A stretch of DNA of 64,000 bases from Rhizobium oryzicola (lineage in GTDB: Bacteria; Pseudomonadota; Alphaproteobacteria; Rhizobiales; Rhizobiaceae), in assembly GCF_030504645.1 (NCBI RefSeq), contig NZ_JAUKWQ010000003.1, positions 496,001-560,000 on the forward strand, read 5' to 3'. Positions 1 to 8,589 of this stretch are shown in pieces. The stretch's first letter is position 1. Each line of letters opens with the position of its first letter. Made by a program: the position numbers and the translations under genes. The notes below the pieces were generated by a model that saw only the letters and a list, made by a program, of their open reading frames with translations, was not told the origin of the DNA and ran no database searches.

Positions 1-238
1 TCCCCGCCCAGCATCGCCTGAAATCCATGCTGGGCGACCATCGCAGGATCGTCCTTCTTCATCCATCAATGGGCGTATCCTGCATCTCGGCACGCTCGAA
101 AAATTCGGAGGAGAAGCTTTTGATGAAGGCCTTGGTGGCCTTGTACACTGCCTGAAAGCTCCCCGGCATGAAACCCGCAGTCGCGCCCGTGAAGCGTATG
201 CGCCCCTGCCCGCGGGCGTGCATGCGGCTGCCGATGTC
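1..238 (-). pseudogene. Short-chain dehydrogenase/reductase remnant (frameshifted, internally deleted)
   Basis: The minus strand encodes recognisable pieces of an SDR-family oxidoreductase: GRIRFTGATAGFMPGSFQ, then AVYKATKAFIKSFS (the catalytic Y-x-x-x-K region), then SEFFERAEMQDTPIDG, then in another frame MKKDDPAMVAQHGFQAML. Three lesions are visible. Similarity stops abruptly near position 238, so the N-terminal NAD-binding half is missing. SFS is joined directly to SEFFERAEM, where relatives normally have about 25 residues ending in MPGPT. The frame breaks around positions 60-65, where the upstream frame meets a TGA and the family sequence resumes after a one-base shift. The remnant runs off the window at position 1. 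Confidence 0.8.
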
Positions 239-346
239 AGACCTTTTGCGATTCCCTAGGGGATATGTTCGTTTCCTCTCGACACAGCACGGCGGAACAC
301 CCGCTGTTTGAGAGATGAAACCTTGCCTTTCGCGGCATGTTCCGTT

Positions 347-592
347 TCAGCGAAAACGCAGGCCGAGTTCCCCCAATTCGCGACGAACCACGTCGCAGTC
401 ATAGGTCAAGCCGTCATCCAGAACCAGAGTGACATGATCTGGAACAGACAGGGTATTTTCTGTGGTGACGCGAGCACCGGTTTCAGAGAGATCGCGCAGC
501 ATGCAGGTGATGGCACTGTGACCATGGTTAAACGCAAGCCTTGCCCCTTTCAGCATGCGACGTCGCGGAGCGGGAGTAGATTCTTCATTCAT
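347..592 (-). CDS. Small PilZ-domain protein
   Basis: An 81-residue protein consisting almost only of a PilZ domain, the common c-di-GMP receptor. The RxxxR element (RRRMLKGAR, residues 10-18) is followed by the D-x-S-x-x-G element (DLSETGA, near residue 34), the two parts that grip c-di-GMP. Stand-alone PilZ proteins of this size are frequent in Rhizobiaceae and their targets are usually unknown. The gene stands alone beside a decayed dehydrogenase. A c-di-GMP phosphodiesterase is encoded far away at 46.3-48.1 kb, but no direct link is implied. The upstream ribosome site is weak. Confidence 0.75.
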   Translation of the reverse strand: MNEESTPAPRRRMLKGARLAFNHGHSAITCMLRDLSETGARVTTENTLSVPDHVTLVLDDGLTYDCDVVRRELGELGLRFR

Positions 593-763
593 AGTGAAAT
601 CTCGATACGCTAATCTCGTTTAGACGTCTGCGGGATCCAAAATTAATTCATACAAGTAAATCACCCCTTAAATTAGGAGTTCCATACAATACGCGAAACC
701 ATTACCCTCTGATTGCAGATTCGAATTCCATGCACCCGCACATAATAACAACGGGAGGCCACT

Positions 764-1159
764 GTGAACAGATTCAGCCCCAATATACCCCGCAAGATCC
801 TCCTTCTGGAAGATGACATGCTGCTGGCGCTCGACATGGAAGACTATCTGACGGAGAAGGGTTACTATGTCGTCGGACCGTTTGGAAGGGTCACCCAAGC
901 ACTGGAAACAATCCACCATACGGAACTCGCAGGTGCAATCGTCGATCTCAACCTCAAAGGCGAATATTCCTTTCCGGTCATTGATGCACTCCAGGCTCGC
1001 GGTGTTCCGGTCATCATTTGCAGCGGATATGCTGACCTTCCCGACATGAAGGACAAATTAGCTTTCCTGCCGCTTTTGCCCAAACCCTGGAGCCCCGACG
1101 AATTGAACGTTTTGATGGTCGAGACCTTCCAATTCCATCAAAACGTCATCGGCGGCTGA
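764..1159 (+). CDS. Single-domain (CheY-like) response regulator
   Basis: A 131-residue receiver domain without an output domain. The acidic pair E16/D17, phospho-acceptor D61 (IVDLNL), S87 (CSGY) and K107 (LPKPW) are all in place. It begins with GTG, supported by a CGGGAGG ribosome site 6 bases upstream; no ATG fits better. Such free receivers usually act as phosphate shuttles or sinks for HWE/HisKA_2 kinases. It converges on the receiver-kinase gene at 1058-2197, and the two coding regions overlap tail to tail by about 100 bases. It could be a third output of the light-signalling cluster next door (inference). Confidence 0.85.
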   Translation: MNRFSPNIPRKILLLEDDMLLALDMEDYLTEKGYYVVGPFGRVTQALETIHHTELAGAIVDLNLKGEYSFPVIDALQARGVPVIICSGYADLPDMKDKLAFLPLLPKPWSPDELNVLMVETFQFHQNVIGG

Positions 1160-2197
1160 AAGGCCTTCGTCGTCATCTGCAGCCTGCAGCGGGAAGCTGA
1201 GACGACAGGTCAAACCCGCGGGCGAATAGTCGATCGTGACGTTGCCCTGGAGTTCATATTCAATGGTCCGCTGAATCAGGATCGTGCCAAACCCGCTCTT
1301 GCTGGGTACGCGCACGGACGGCCCATCAATTTCGCACCAATACAACACAAGATCACTGCCAGAAGGTGTTTCCTGGCCGCGGGACCAGCGAATGGCGACA
1401 CGACCACGCTCATGGGCCAAAGCCCCGTACTTGACGGCATTCGTCAGCAGTTCGTTGAGCACCATACTGAGAGCAAGCGCGGTTTTGGGCGTCAAGCGAA
1501 TAGCGGGACCAGGCTCTACCTCGATGCGCGCTGGATCTCTGATATAGGCCGTTACCGTCCGACGGATGACATCCTGAAGCTGCGCCTCGCGCCAGTTGGT
1601 CTCAAACAGCAAAGCATGCGCATCGGCCATCGCACGCAAGCGCCCGGTCAGGTTGTCAACATAGGCATCGACATCATCCGCGCCCTTCGCAGTACGACGC
1701 ACGATAGACATGACCATCGCCATCGTATTCTTCACGCGGTGGCTCAACTCACGTACAAGAAGTTCACGATGGTGTTCGGCACGCCTCAATTCCCGGCGCT
1801 CATGTGCTTCCGACAGAGCCCGCTCCACTGCCGCCGGCAATCGGATAAGCCGCTGCTTCAGCACATAATCCGTCGCGCCGCGTCGAAAGGATTCAATCGC
1901 GGCCTCTTCCCCAAGCACTCCGGAAACGAAGATGAACGGGGTTTCCGGCACACGCGCATGCGCGATCTCCAACGCCGTCATTCCATCGAAGTCGGGAAGA
2001 GAGAAGTCGGAGAGAATCACGTCGAAACCCATGGAATCGAGCGCCTTGAGATATTCGCCCCGCGTTGCGACTCGTCGCACCTCGGGCGGCGGCTTCAGGG
2101 TATTCAGATGCTCGCAGATCAGCTCTGCATCGAGCGCGCTATCTTCCAGTACCAGCACACGAGCCGGCAGATGCCTGCTGAAGTCAAATTTTACCAT
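1058..2197 (-). CDS. Receiver domain fused to HWE/HisKA_2-type histidine kinase
   Basis: A 379-residue cytoplasmic protein. The N-terminal receiver (about 10-125) has phospho-acceptor D64 (LSDFSLPDFDG) and ends DYVLKQRL. The kinase part has its H box at H153 (ELSHRVKNTM), an N box NELLTNAVKYG, and WCE in place of the usual D-x-G, the W-x-E feature of HWE kinases. The His that HWE kinases keep just before the N box is Asn here, so it sits between HWE and HisKA_2. It has no membrane segment and is the third gene of the phytochrome operon (14-base overlap with the gene before). It probably takes phosphate from the phytochrome or feeds the free receivers. The last 34 or so residues lie antisense to the neighbouring receiver gene. 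Confidence 0.88.
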   Translation of the reverse strand: MVKFDFSRHLPARVLVLEDSALDAELICEHLNTLKPPPEVRRVATRGEYLKALDSMGFDVILSDFSLPDFDGMTALEIAHARVPETPFIFVSGVLGEEAAIESFRRGATDYVLKQRLIRLPAAVERALSEAHERRELRRAEHHRELLVRELSHRVKNTMAMVMSIVRRTAKGADDVDAYVDNLTGRLRAMADAHALLFETNWREAQLQDVIRRTVTAYIRDPARIEVEPGPAIRLTPKTALALSMVLNELLTNAVKYGALAHERGRVAIRWSRGQETPSGSDLVLYWCEIDGPSVRVPSKSGFGTILIQRTIEYELQGNVTIDYSPAGLTCRLSFPLQAADDDEGLSAADDVLMELEGLDHQNVQFVGAPGFGQKRQES

Positions 2198-2648
2198 AGC
2201 GCGAGTGTCCTGGTGGCGGCTCGTTTAGCAGTGCCCAAAAGACACCGAGGTCTTGAATAGCCTTGAAGAACTCGGAAAATTCAACCGGCTTCACCACGAA
2301 GGCATTGACGCCGAGTTCGTAGCTGCGCACCAGATCCTGCTCTTCCCTTGATGAGGTCAGCATCACGATCGGGATATGCCGCAGCAGGTTATCTTTCTTG
2401 ACACGCTCCAAAACCTCAAGACCATCAATCTTGGGCAATTTAAGATCGAGAAGTACAACGGTCGGATCACCGCCAGAGCGCTTTTCGTAAGCGCCCTGTG
2501 AGTAGAGATAATCCATGGCCTCAGCCCCATCCCGTGCAATCACGATCGCGTTCGCGAGCTGGCACTTTTCCAAGGCCGCAAGCGTCAGCTCCAGGTCACG
2601 AGGATTATCTTCTACCAGAAGGATTGGACGCAACTCAGGCAATGGCAC
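2184..2648 (-). CDS. Phytochrome-partner response regulator (Rcp1 type)
   Basis: A 154-residue single receiver: E13/D14 acidic pair, D68 phospho-acceptor (VVLLDLKLPKIDG), conserved T/S in MLTSSREE, and Lys in VVKPVEF. Long insertions around YLYSQGAYEKRSGGD and the C-terminal tail match the Rcp1-like regulators encoded next to bacteriophytochromes, here as in Agrobacterium AtBphP1. The start overlaps the end of the phytochrome gene by 14 bases, and its own end overlaps the next kinase by 14 bases, so the three genes are almost certainly co-translated. It is the expected direct phosphate acceptor of the phytochrome kinase. Confidence 0.9.
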   Translation of the reverse strand: MPLPELRPILLVEDNPRDLELTLAALEKCQLANAIVIARDGAEAMDYLYSQGAYEKRSGGDPTVVLLDLKLPKIDGLEVLERVKKDNLLRHIPIVMLTSSREEQDLVRSYELGVNAFVVKPVEFSEFFKAIQDLGVFWALLNEPPPGHSRYGKI

Positions 2649-4854
2649 GGCCTTTCTTTTCTATGGTCGGCAGGGCGAAGGTAAAGGTCGCTCCCTTATC
2701 GAGCTCGCCTTCTGCCCTGATGCTCCCGTTATGTTTCTCAACAATGCGCCGGGTGAGTGCTAATCCAATCCCGGTTCCTTCAAAGTCTTCGGGTCTCTGC
2801 AGGCGCTGGAAAACCCCAAACAACTTTCCGACATAGGCCATATCGAACCCCACGCCGTTATCCCGAATCACGTAGGTTGATTGATTTTTTTCTTCTCTAC
2901 CAAAAATTTCAATACGCGCTATCGCGCGCTTACCAGTATATTTCACAGCATTTTCGATCAGGTTGAACCAAACCTGACGCAACAATGTCGCATCACCCCA
3001 CGCAATGGGGAGTGGTTCAACCTTCCAATCTATCGCTCGAGACTGAAATTCACCCGAAACACTTTGGATGACTTCCGCTACAAGCTTGTTCATGTCTACA
3101 GACTTGGAAACTATGGAAGCCCGACCCAATTGCGAAAAATTCAGGAGATCGTCTACCAGCCTTCCAGCTGCGACAGCAGCTTCAGATATGGTTTCAAGAT
3201 AGTGGTGGGATTTCTCGTCCAGATTACGCTCGCGTTCACGCAGCAACTGAGCGAAGCCGACGATGTGACGAAATGGGGCCCGCAGATCGTGCGAGATGGA
3301 ATAGGAGAATGCTTCAAGCTCCTTGTTCGACCTCTGCAGCTCATTGGTGAGTTCTGCCAGTTCCTCAGCCTGCCGAAGAACGATACCGACGATGGCAGCG
3401 CGCAAGTCCTTGGCAGCGGTCAGTTCCGCTTCCGTCCAGGGGCGAGCCTTGTATCGGACGAGTTCACTCCACGCCGCGAAGGAGTTGCGGGGATGGATAC
3501 GCCCGCTTTCTCTTACCACCTTATGCGGATTACCACCCCAGGTGACTGTGTGAACCACTTCTGGCCTGAACCAGATCAACCAGCTTGGATGCAATTCGGA
3601 CAACCTGATGGCAAGGATCCCGCTCGCCGTCTCAACCAGAGGCTCAAGCAGCGGTTCCTTGACGGCAAGGGAATCAGTCGCAACCATGTCCCCGCCGTTT
3701 GCCTTCTCCAACCAATCGAGAAGCCTGCGGAGCAGCATCTCTTGCGGACATTGCCCCAGGCGATGCAGAGTGTTCTCCGTAATGATTGCCGCTCCCGTGG
3801 CGTTGACCTGCGCCAAAAGATCGTCACCCATCGCCGCAAGCGCACCCACCCAGTCCGCACCGGTCGACATACCCGCCAGAAGCCGGCTGGTGATATGCGA
3901 CAGTTGAAGGTGTCTTGCGGCTTCATCTATCCGCTCGAGAGCGGCAATTCGCATGCCGAGGGACTGCGCAAGGAAGTCACAGGCATCCCGGATGGGTCGG
4001 GCCACCAGATGCGGATCAACGCTATGGCACGCGACCAGCCCCCACAAGCGTCCATCGATGATGATCGAGACGGACATAGAGGCGGCGGTACCCATGTTGC
4101 GCATATATTCGAGATGCACGGGAGATACGCTTCGCAGCTGGGCGAAGCTCATGTCCAGGGGCTCACCCGTTCGCGGGTTCAATACGGGTTGGAGCGGAAT
4201 GGCTGTATAATCGATATCGGGAATGATGCGCAGACGGTTTGAAGCATATAGATCCCTGGCTTGGCTGGGGATGTCGGAACTCGGAAACCGCAAATCAAGA
4301 TAGTTTGGGAGCTGCCCGTTGCCGGCTTCAGCCACAACCCGTCCATCCCAGTTCTCGTCAAAACGGTAAACGAGAACCCGGTCGAAATCCGTCAATTCCT
4401 GAACGAAATTGGCCGCAGCCTGAAGAGAGCCTCGCACATCGGCTTGGGCGTTCAAACGTCCAACGAAAGCCCGAAGTCGATGAAATGTCTCTTCGAGCGA
4501 CTGAGCGTCAACGCGCTCCGCTTCAACGATAATGTTCCCGCCAGCGCGATGCGCCAGGATGGCAAGGCCCTGCTCCGGAAGGATACACTGATAATTCGGG
4601 GCATCCGTTGGGTACCAACTCAGAAGATCGCAACTCAACTTAGCGAGCCCACCCTCAAGACGGTGAGACGGGCGGACCGGAGATGAAAAGAATTGGGGCG
4701 CATTGGCGCTTATCTGCAGCACGATTCCATCCGCTGGAGACAGCACGAAGAGTGCACCATGCGGTTGGATGGCACCGGGAATACGGATGGGTTCCCGGGC
4801 ACAGGCTTCAAGATCCGAATCCGTCTCGGTCAAAGGCGCCTCCGATTCCCGCAT
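2635..4854 (-). CDS. bphP: Bacteriophytochrome histidine kinase (AtBphP1-like)
   Basis: A biliverdin-binding red/far-red photoreceptor of 739 residues: PAS (about 10-110), GAF (130-300), PHY (320-480), HisKA and HATPase_c. The biliverdin-linking Cys is C18 (LEACAREP). The chromophore-pocket Asp lies in FPSSDIP (usually PASDIP), and both pocket histidines are kept (VHLEYMRNMG and ACHS). The residue after the second one is Ser where relatives have a second His. The PHY tongue has the PRxSF motif (HPRNSF). The H box is SYSISHDLRAPFRH (H522), with N box NLIENAVKYT and G boxes DNGVGF and GTGIGL. ATG at 4854 is preferred because it places the Cys at the usual distance; a TTG at 4893 would add 13 residues. 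No clear ribosome site decides between them. Confidence 0.95.
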   Translation of the reverse strand: MRESEAPLTETDSDLEACAREPIRIPGAIQPHGALFVLSPADGIVLQISANAPQFFSSPVRPSHRLEGGLAKLSCDLLSWYPTDAPNYQCILPEQGLAILAHRAGGNIIVEAERVDAQSLEETFHRLRAFVGRLNAQADVRGSLQAAANFVQELTDFDRVLVYRFDENWDGRVVAEAGNGQLPNYLDLRFPSSDIPSQARDLYASNRLRIIPDIDYTAIPLQPVLNPRTGEPLDMSFAQLRSVSPVHLEYMRNMGTAASMSVSIIIDGRLWGLVACHSVDPHLVARPIRDACDFLAQSLGMRIAALERIDEAARHLQLSHITSRLLAGMSTGADWVGALAAMGDDLLAQVNATGAAIITENTLHRLGQCPQEMLLRRLLDWLEKANGGDMVATDSLAVKEPLLEPLVETASGILAIRLSELHPSWLIWFRPEVVHTVTWGGNPHKVVRESGRIHPRNSFAAWSELVRYKARPWTEAELTAAKDLRAAIVGIVLRQAEELAELTNELQRSNKELEAFSYSISHDLRAPFRHIVGFAQLLRERERNLDEKSHHYLETISEAAVAAGRLVDDLLNFSQLGRASIVSKSVDMNKLVAEVIQSVSGEFQSRAIDWKVEPLPIAWGDATLLRQVWFNLIENAVKYTGKRAIARIEIFGREEKNQSTYVIRDNGVGFDMAYVGKLFGVFQRLQRPEDFEGTGIGLALTRRIVEKHNGSIRAEGELDKGATFTFALPTIEKKGRAIA

Positions 4855-5049
4855 CACGATATGGTGTAAGCTAGGGAATTGCCTAAACGTCAAAGTAGCA
4901 TAGACGATCAGCTACCGATGTGAAAGGCGCAACGGAAGTAAGGAACAATTAATATAAAAACCATCGCTGCTATGGCGTCACAAGGATAATCAGCGCGGGA
5001 GGAACCGGACGACCCTGAATGCCTCCTTCGCGTATATCGTGCGGCTGCG

Positions 5050-5781
5050 TTATTCTATCAGATGGCGGCGGATGGCCTCAGCGATTGCCTGAGTGCGATT
5101 GGTGGCGCCAACCTTCTTCGTAGCGTTCTTGATATAAGTATTCACGGTATCAACCTGATAACCGCTTTCTGCTGCGATTTGTTCGCTGGTGAGCCCTTTC
5201 GAGGCGAGGCGCAGACAGGTAATCTCGCCGGACGATAGCTTGAGTGCGGCTGCGGCAAAGCGCTCCATAAGTGGACGGGTGATCGCCGTATGGGTCGCAT
5301 GAGCAATGGCGCCCAAAAACTCCATCTCTTCCTGATCAAAAGGCACCGAGCGGGTAAAACCAACACCACCATATACTTTGTCGCCGCGTCGTATCGGGAA
5401 AAGCGTGCGGTTTTTGATGTTGAAGGTATCGAGCAGATAGGCCAGTCGCTCGTTCAGAACTGTATCCTTGAGCACTTCGCCTTCGATGACTGGACCCTGT
5501 GCCATTTTGCAAGCTTGAACATAGGGATCCGTCAGATGAAAACGTTCATCGTAATAGGCTTCTAAAAAGGCAGGCGGGAAATCGGTATCGACGGATTGAG
5601 CCGTACCAAATCGGAATCGATCGATATCCAATCCCCCAACCATGATATAGTCGAAGGAGACCGAACGGCGTAGCCGTTCGACAAACGGATTGCTATGGAG
5701 AAAGCGGTGGCGCGGCACAGACGCGAGGTCCACAAACTCGTCAAGCTGGTCGGCGCGGCGATACATGGGTCTGGACAGCAT
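5050..5781 (-). CDS. LuxR-family solo regulator with autoinducer-binding domain
   Basis: A 243-residue transcription factor with an N-terminal autoinducer-binding domain (about 20-165) and a C-terminal LuxR HTH (about 180-240, LSSGEITCLRLASKGLTSEQ). HTH landmarks E, L and G are present. In the ligand domain the Tyr and the Asp-Pro pair survive (YYDERFHLTDPY). The Trp that usually precedes them is Phe (FPPAFLEAYY), and the Trp expected in the later P-F-x-W segment is missing (QGPVIEGE). No luxI-like synthase lies in the window, so it is a solo that may sense something other than a standard acyl-homoserine lactone (inference). A CAGG ribosome site precedes ATG 5781; a second ATG at 5766 is possible. 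Confidence 0.85.
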   Translation of the reverse strand: MLSRPMYRRADQLDEFVDLASVPRHRFLHSNPFVERLRRSVSFDYIMVGGLDIDRFRFGTAQSVDTDFPPAFLEAYYDERFHLTDPYVQACKMAQGPVIEGEVLKDTVLNERLAYLLDTFNIKNRTLFPIRRGDKVYGGVGFTRSVPFDQEEMEFLGAIAHATHTAITRPLMERFAAAALKLSSGEITCLRLASKGLTSEQIAAESGYQVDTVNTYIKNATKKVGATNRTQAIAEAIRRHLIE

Positions 5782-6023
5782 GGCAGATACCTGAGTGATT
5801 TTGCCAATTTTTAAGATCTACAACTTGCGATTTGGTAAACAACCGCAACAAATATGACTTATTCAAAGTCTTGATAGCGACCTGATTCTGACAAAAACAT
5901 TAACAACCTGTAACCGATCATTCCGATTTCCGCCAGATCCAATAATCCCTCATTAATTCATTTCACCTAATAATCGCCACCTATACGCGCAGCATTCGCC
6001 GCGCCGTCTCCTGGGGGCTCAAA

Positions 6024-7526
6024 ATGATGACTTCAAAAAGTGAGATTGACGATCTGCAGGAACGACTTGCGTTTATGGACATCGGTTCCCGGGAACGGCA
6101 GACGCTCGCTGGATTGCATGCCATCGTCGCAGAATCAATCGGCCCAGCCCTAGACCGTTTCTATATCAAGGCGGGAAAAAACCCGCACACATCGAGCTTC
6201 TTCTCTAATGAGGCCCATGTCGAACACGCCAAATCCCGGCAGGTTAAGCACTGGAAGACCATTACCAGCGGAAATTACAACGCTGAATATGTCAGCGCTG
6301 TTGGTGCGATCGGCAAGACCCATGCCCGGCTTGGCCTGGAGCCCAGATGGTATATCGGCGGTTATGCACTCATCCTCGAAGGCATCATCAAAGATGTCGT
6401 GGCGTCCGAATTGAAGGGCTTCCTGCATCGGAGCAAGGCAGCTGCACTCCAGGATCGCTTGTCTGTTCTGGTGAAGGCAGCGCTTCTGGATATGGACTAC
6501 GCAATCTCAGTCTATCTTGACGCTTTGGCGGACGAAAGACGAAAGGTGGAAGCAGACAAAGCCAAGGCATCGGCAGAACAGCAAGTCGCGCTTGACGCTT
6601 TGGGTTCGGCACTCGCCAAGCTTGCCGCCCGCGACCTGACATCACATATTCAGGACGCGCTTTCCCCGGAATTTGGTGCCATCAAAGACAATTACAACGC
6701 GTCCGTCGTCGAATTGAACCGAGCCCTCCAAGAGGTAACCAACGCAGTCGAGCAGGTGAACGGCGAGGTTGGAAACATCTCGAGCGCCACAGAAGATATG
6801 GCCAAGCGGGCGGAACAGCAGGCCTCTGCGCTGGAACAGACCGCAGCCGCACTGGAAGAAATCACGACAATCTCCGCAGCATCTTCGAAGCGTACCAGTG
6901 ACGTCCAGAATATTGTGCAGGACTCGGCGAATGAAACCGTGAGATCTGGAGAGGTGGTTCAGCAGGCTATCGAGGCGATGGGAGACATCGAGCAATCGTC
7001 TCAGAAGATGAACCAGATCATCGGCGTCATCGATGAGATCGCCTTCCAGACCAACCTCCTAGCATTGAACGCTGGAGTGGAAGCGGCACGCGCTGGAGAA
7101 CAGGGCAAGGGATTTGCCGTGGTCGCACAGGAAGTTCGCGAACTCGCTCAACGCTCCGCCGCCGCAGCTAAGGAAATCAAGGAGTTGATCAACCGGTCCA
7201 CGGCCGATGTCAATCGCGGCGTTGAACTGGTCAACCGCACTGGGGACGCACTGGTGGGGATTGGCGATCGGGTAAAGGCGATCAATGAGCATATCAACTC
7301 TATCGCCCACTCCGCGCGAGAACAATCGACCGGCATTGATGAGATCAATACCGCCATTCGCAGCATGGATCAGAATACGCAGCGTAATGCCGCCCTTATG
7401 GAGGAGACCAATGCCTCCACGCAAAATCTGATGGCTATCAGCACGAACTTATCGTCGCTGCTGAGCCGATTCAGGACCGGCACATCCGTCTCGGGCACAT
7501 CCACCGGCTATCGGAGAAGCGGCTGA
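6024..7526 (+). CDS. Globin-coupled soluble methyl-accepting chemotaxis protein (HemAT type)
   Basis: A 500-residue chemoreceptor with no transmembrane segment. Residues 1-180 form a protoglobin sensor; H100 in [15 protein letters not shown] is the expected proximal haem ligand, so the receptor should sense oxygen. A linker follows, then a coiled-coil methyl-accepting domain (about 240-480) whose hairpin tip [20 protein letters not shown] binds CheW/CheA. No C-terminal methylesterase-tethering pentapeptide is seen. The tail is Ser/Thr/Gly rich. ATG 6024 follows a GGGGG stretch; the next codon is also ATG. Its stop touches the repB stop with no gap, the two TGA codons sharing the palindrome TGATCA. 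Confidence 0.92.
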   Translation: MMTSKSEIDDLQERLAFMDIGSRERQTLAGLHAIVAESIGPALDRFYIKAGKNPHTSSFFSNEAHVEHAKSRQVKHWKTITSGNYNAEYVSAVGAIGKTHARLGLEPRWYIGGYALILEGIIKDVVASELKGFLHRSKAAALQDRLSVLVKAALLDMDYAISVYLDALADERRKVEADKAKASAEQQVALDALGSALAKLAARDLTSHIQDALSPEFGAIKDNYNASVVELNRALQEVTNAVEQVNGEVGNISSATEDMAKRAEQQASALEQTAAALEEITTISAASSKRTSDVQNIVQDSANETVRSGEVVQQAIEAMGDIEQSSQKMNQIIGVIDEIAFQTNLLALNAGVEAARAGEQGKGFAVVAQEVRELAQRSAAAAKEIKELINRSTADVNRGVELVNRTGDALVGIGDRVKAINEHINSIAHSAREQSTGIDEINTAIRSMDQNTQRNAALMEETNASTQNLMAISTNLSSLLSRFRTGTSVSGTSTGYRRSG

Positions 7527-8579
7527 TCAAGCCTTGCCGTTTTTGCTGCTGAAGCGATCGAAGCTTTGAACGAGTGCGGACAAAGCCTCATCGATAAATG
7601 CGTTTTCGAGGCCGACCGCGAATTCGATTTTCGTCGTGCGCCCTTCACGCCGGATTTTTGCAAATACCTCGCCATTTGAGCCCTTCAACGTGGCAGAGGG
7701 TTTGGCATCCACCTTTGGCAGCCGCGACAGGCTGTCGAACAGCATCTGGAAACGTTCATCACTGCCTGCCAGGCGAAACGCTTCCGTATCAACGTCACGC
7801 TCGGCACGCGCCAGCTGATCGGCTACCTGCAGCAACTCGCCCAGCTTCATCCAGCGATCACGCCCTGCTTTCGGCGCAGAGCCGATCAGCCGGATGAACC
7901 GCTCAGGTACGGCCTCGACGACCTGCATTAGGCGCGAAAGTTCACTCTTCTGGACGGAGAGTGCCTCGCCAATCACCTTGCGTTCAAACCCTCGAGCGGC
8001 AAGGTTGCGGGCAAAAATGGCGCGTTCGATGAAGGAGAGATTGCGCCTTTCCGCATTTTCCTTACCCTGCGCAAGAACGAGTTCATCGTCGGTCAAGGGG
8101 CGCACAATTGCCCTGACGTCTATACCAAGTTTGGTTGCCGCACGAATACGACGATGACCATAGGCGGTTTGATAATAGCCGGGCTTTTCAGGATGCGGAC
8201 GCAAAAGCACCGGCACCTGCTGCCCGCTCTCGCGCATGCTTTCCGTCAGAACCTCGAAATCTTCATCTTCCTGATCCGCAAGGCGAATACGATCTTCGAT
8301 AAAGGACGCCTCGATTTTATCAGGCGCAATGGCAATGACCCGCTCGCCGTCCTGAAGTGCCTGACGCAACAGACGTGCTTCTTCCGCATCCCGCGTCATG
8401 GAGCCGAGGGTCAGGCCCATCGCCTTGACAGCACCAGATGCGCTGCGAGCAGCAGGAGCTTGCTGCACAGCTTCCGACGAAGCAGCGTGTGCTGGTTTGG
8501 CGGGAACAGAGCCCGGCGAAGGCGCAAGTCCACCGGCGAACAGCGCCTTCAACTCATCCTTCCGATTGCCTGCCATCAT
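7527..8579 (-). CDS. repB: RepB-type partition protein (ParB family), repABC class
   Basis: A 350-residue centromere-binding partition protein of the repABC class. The ParB/Srx-like domain includes YGHRRIRAATKLG (about 140-152) and KENAERRNLSFIERA. A helix-turn-helix follows (GEALSVQKSELSRLMQVVEA, about 205-225), and the C-terminal third is the RepB-specific dimerisation part. It begins 10 bases after repA with GGGAGAGGG as ribosome site, so it is co-transcribed with repA. In a replicating repABC unit the initiator gene repC would follow within a few hundred bases. Here the next gene is a convergent chemoreceptor, so this is a partition pair without an initiator. Confidence 0.92.
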   Translation of the reverse strand: MMAGNRKDELKALFAGGLAPSPGSVPAKPAHAASSEAVQQAPAARSASGAVKAMGLTLGSMTRDAEEARLLRQALQDGERVIAIAPDKIEASFIEDRIRLADQEDEDFEVLTESMRESGQQVPVLLRPHPEKPGYYQTAYGHRRIRAATKLGIDVRAIVRPLTDDELVLAQGKENAERRNLSFIERAIFARNLAARGFERKVIGEALSVQKSELSRLMQVVEAVPERFIRLIGSAPKAGRDRWMKLGELLQVADQLARAERDVDTEAFRLAGSDERFQMLFDSLSRLPKVDAKPSATLKGSNGEVFAKIRREGRTTKIEFAVGLENAFIDEALSALVQSFDRFSSKNGKA

Positions 8580-8589
8580 CCCTCTCCCG

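Noticed and set aside
4000..4080. Ser in place of the second His of the ACHH motif in the phytochrome
   Set aside because: The conserved chromophore-pocket His is the first of the two and is kept, so loss of function is not implied.
2881..4242. Long open frame (453 codons) on the + strand opposite the phytochrome gene
   Set aside because: Antisense shadow of a clear phytochrome; no family features and no ribosome site.
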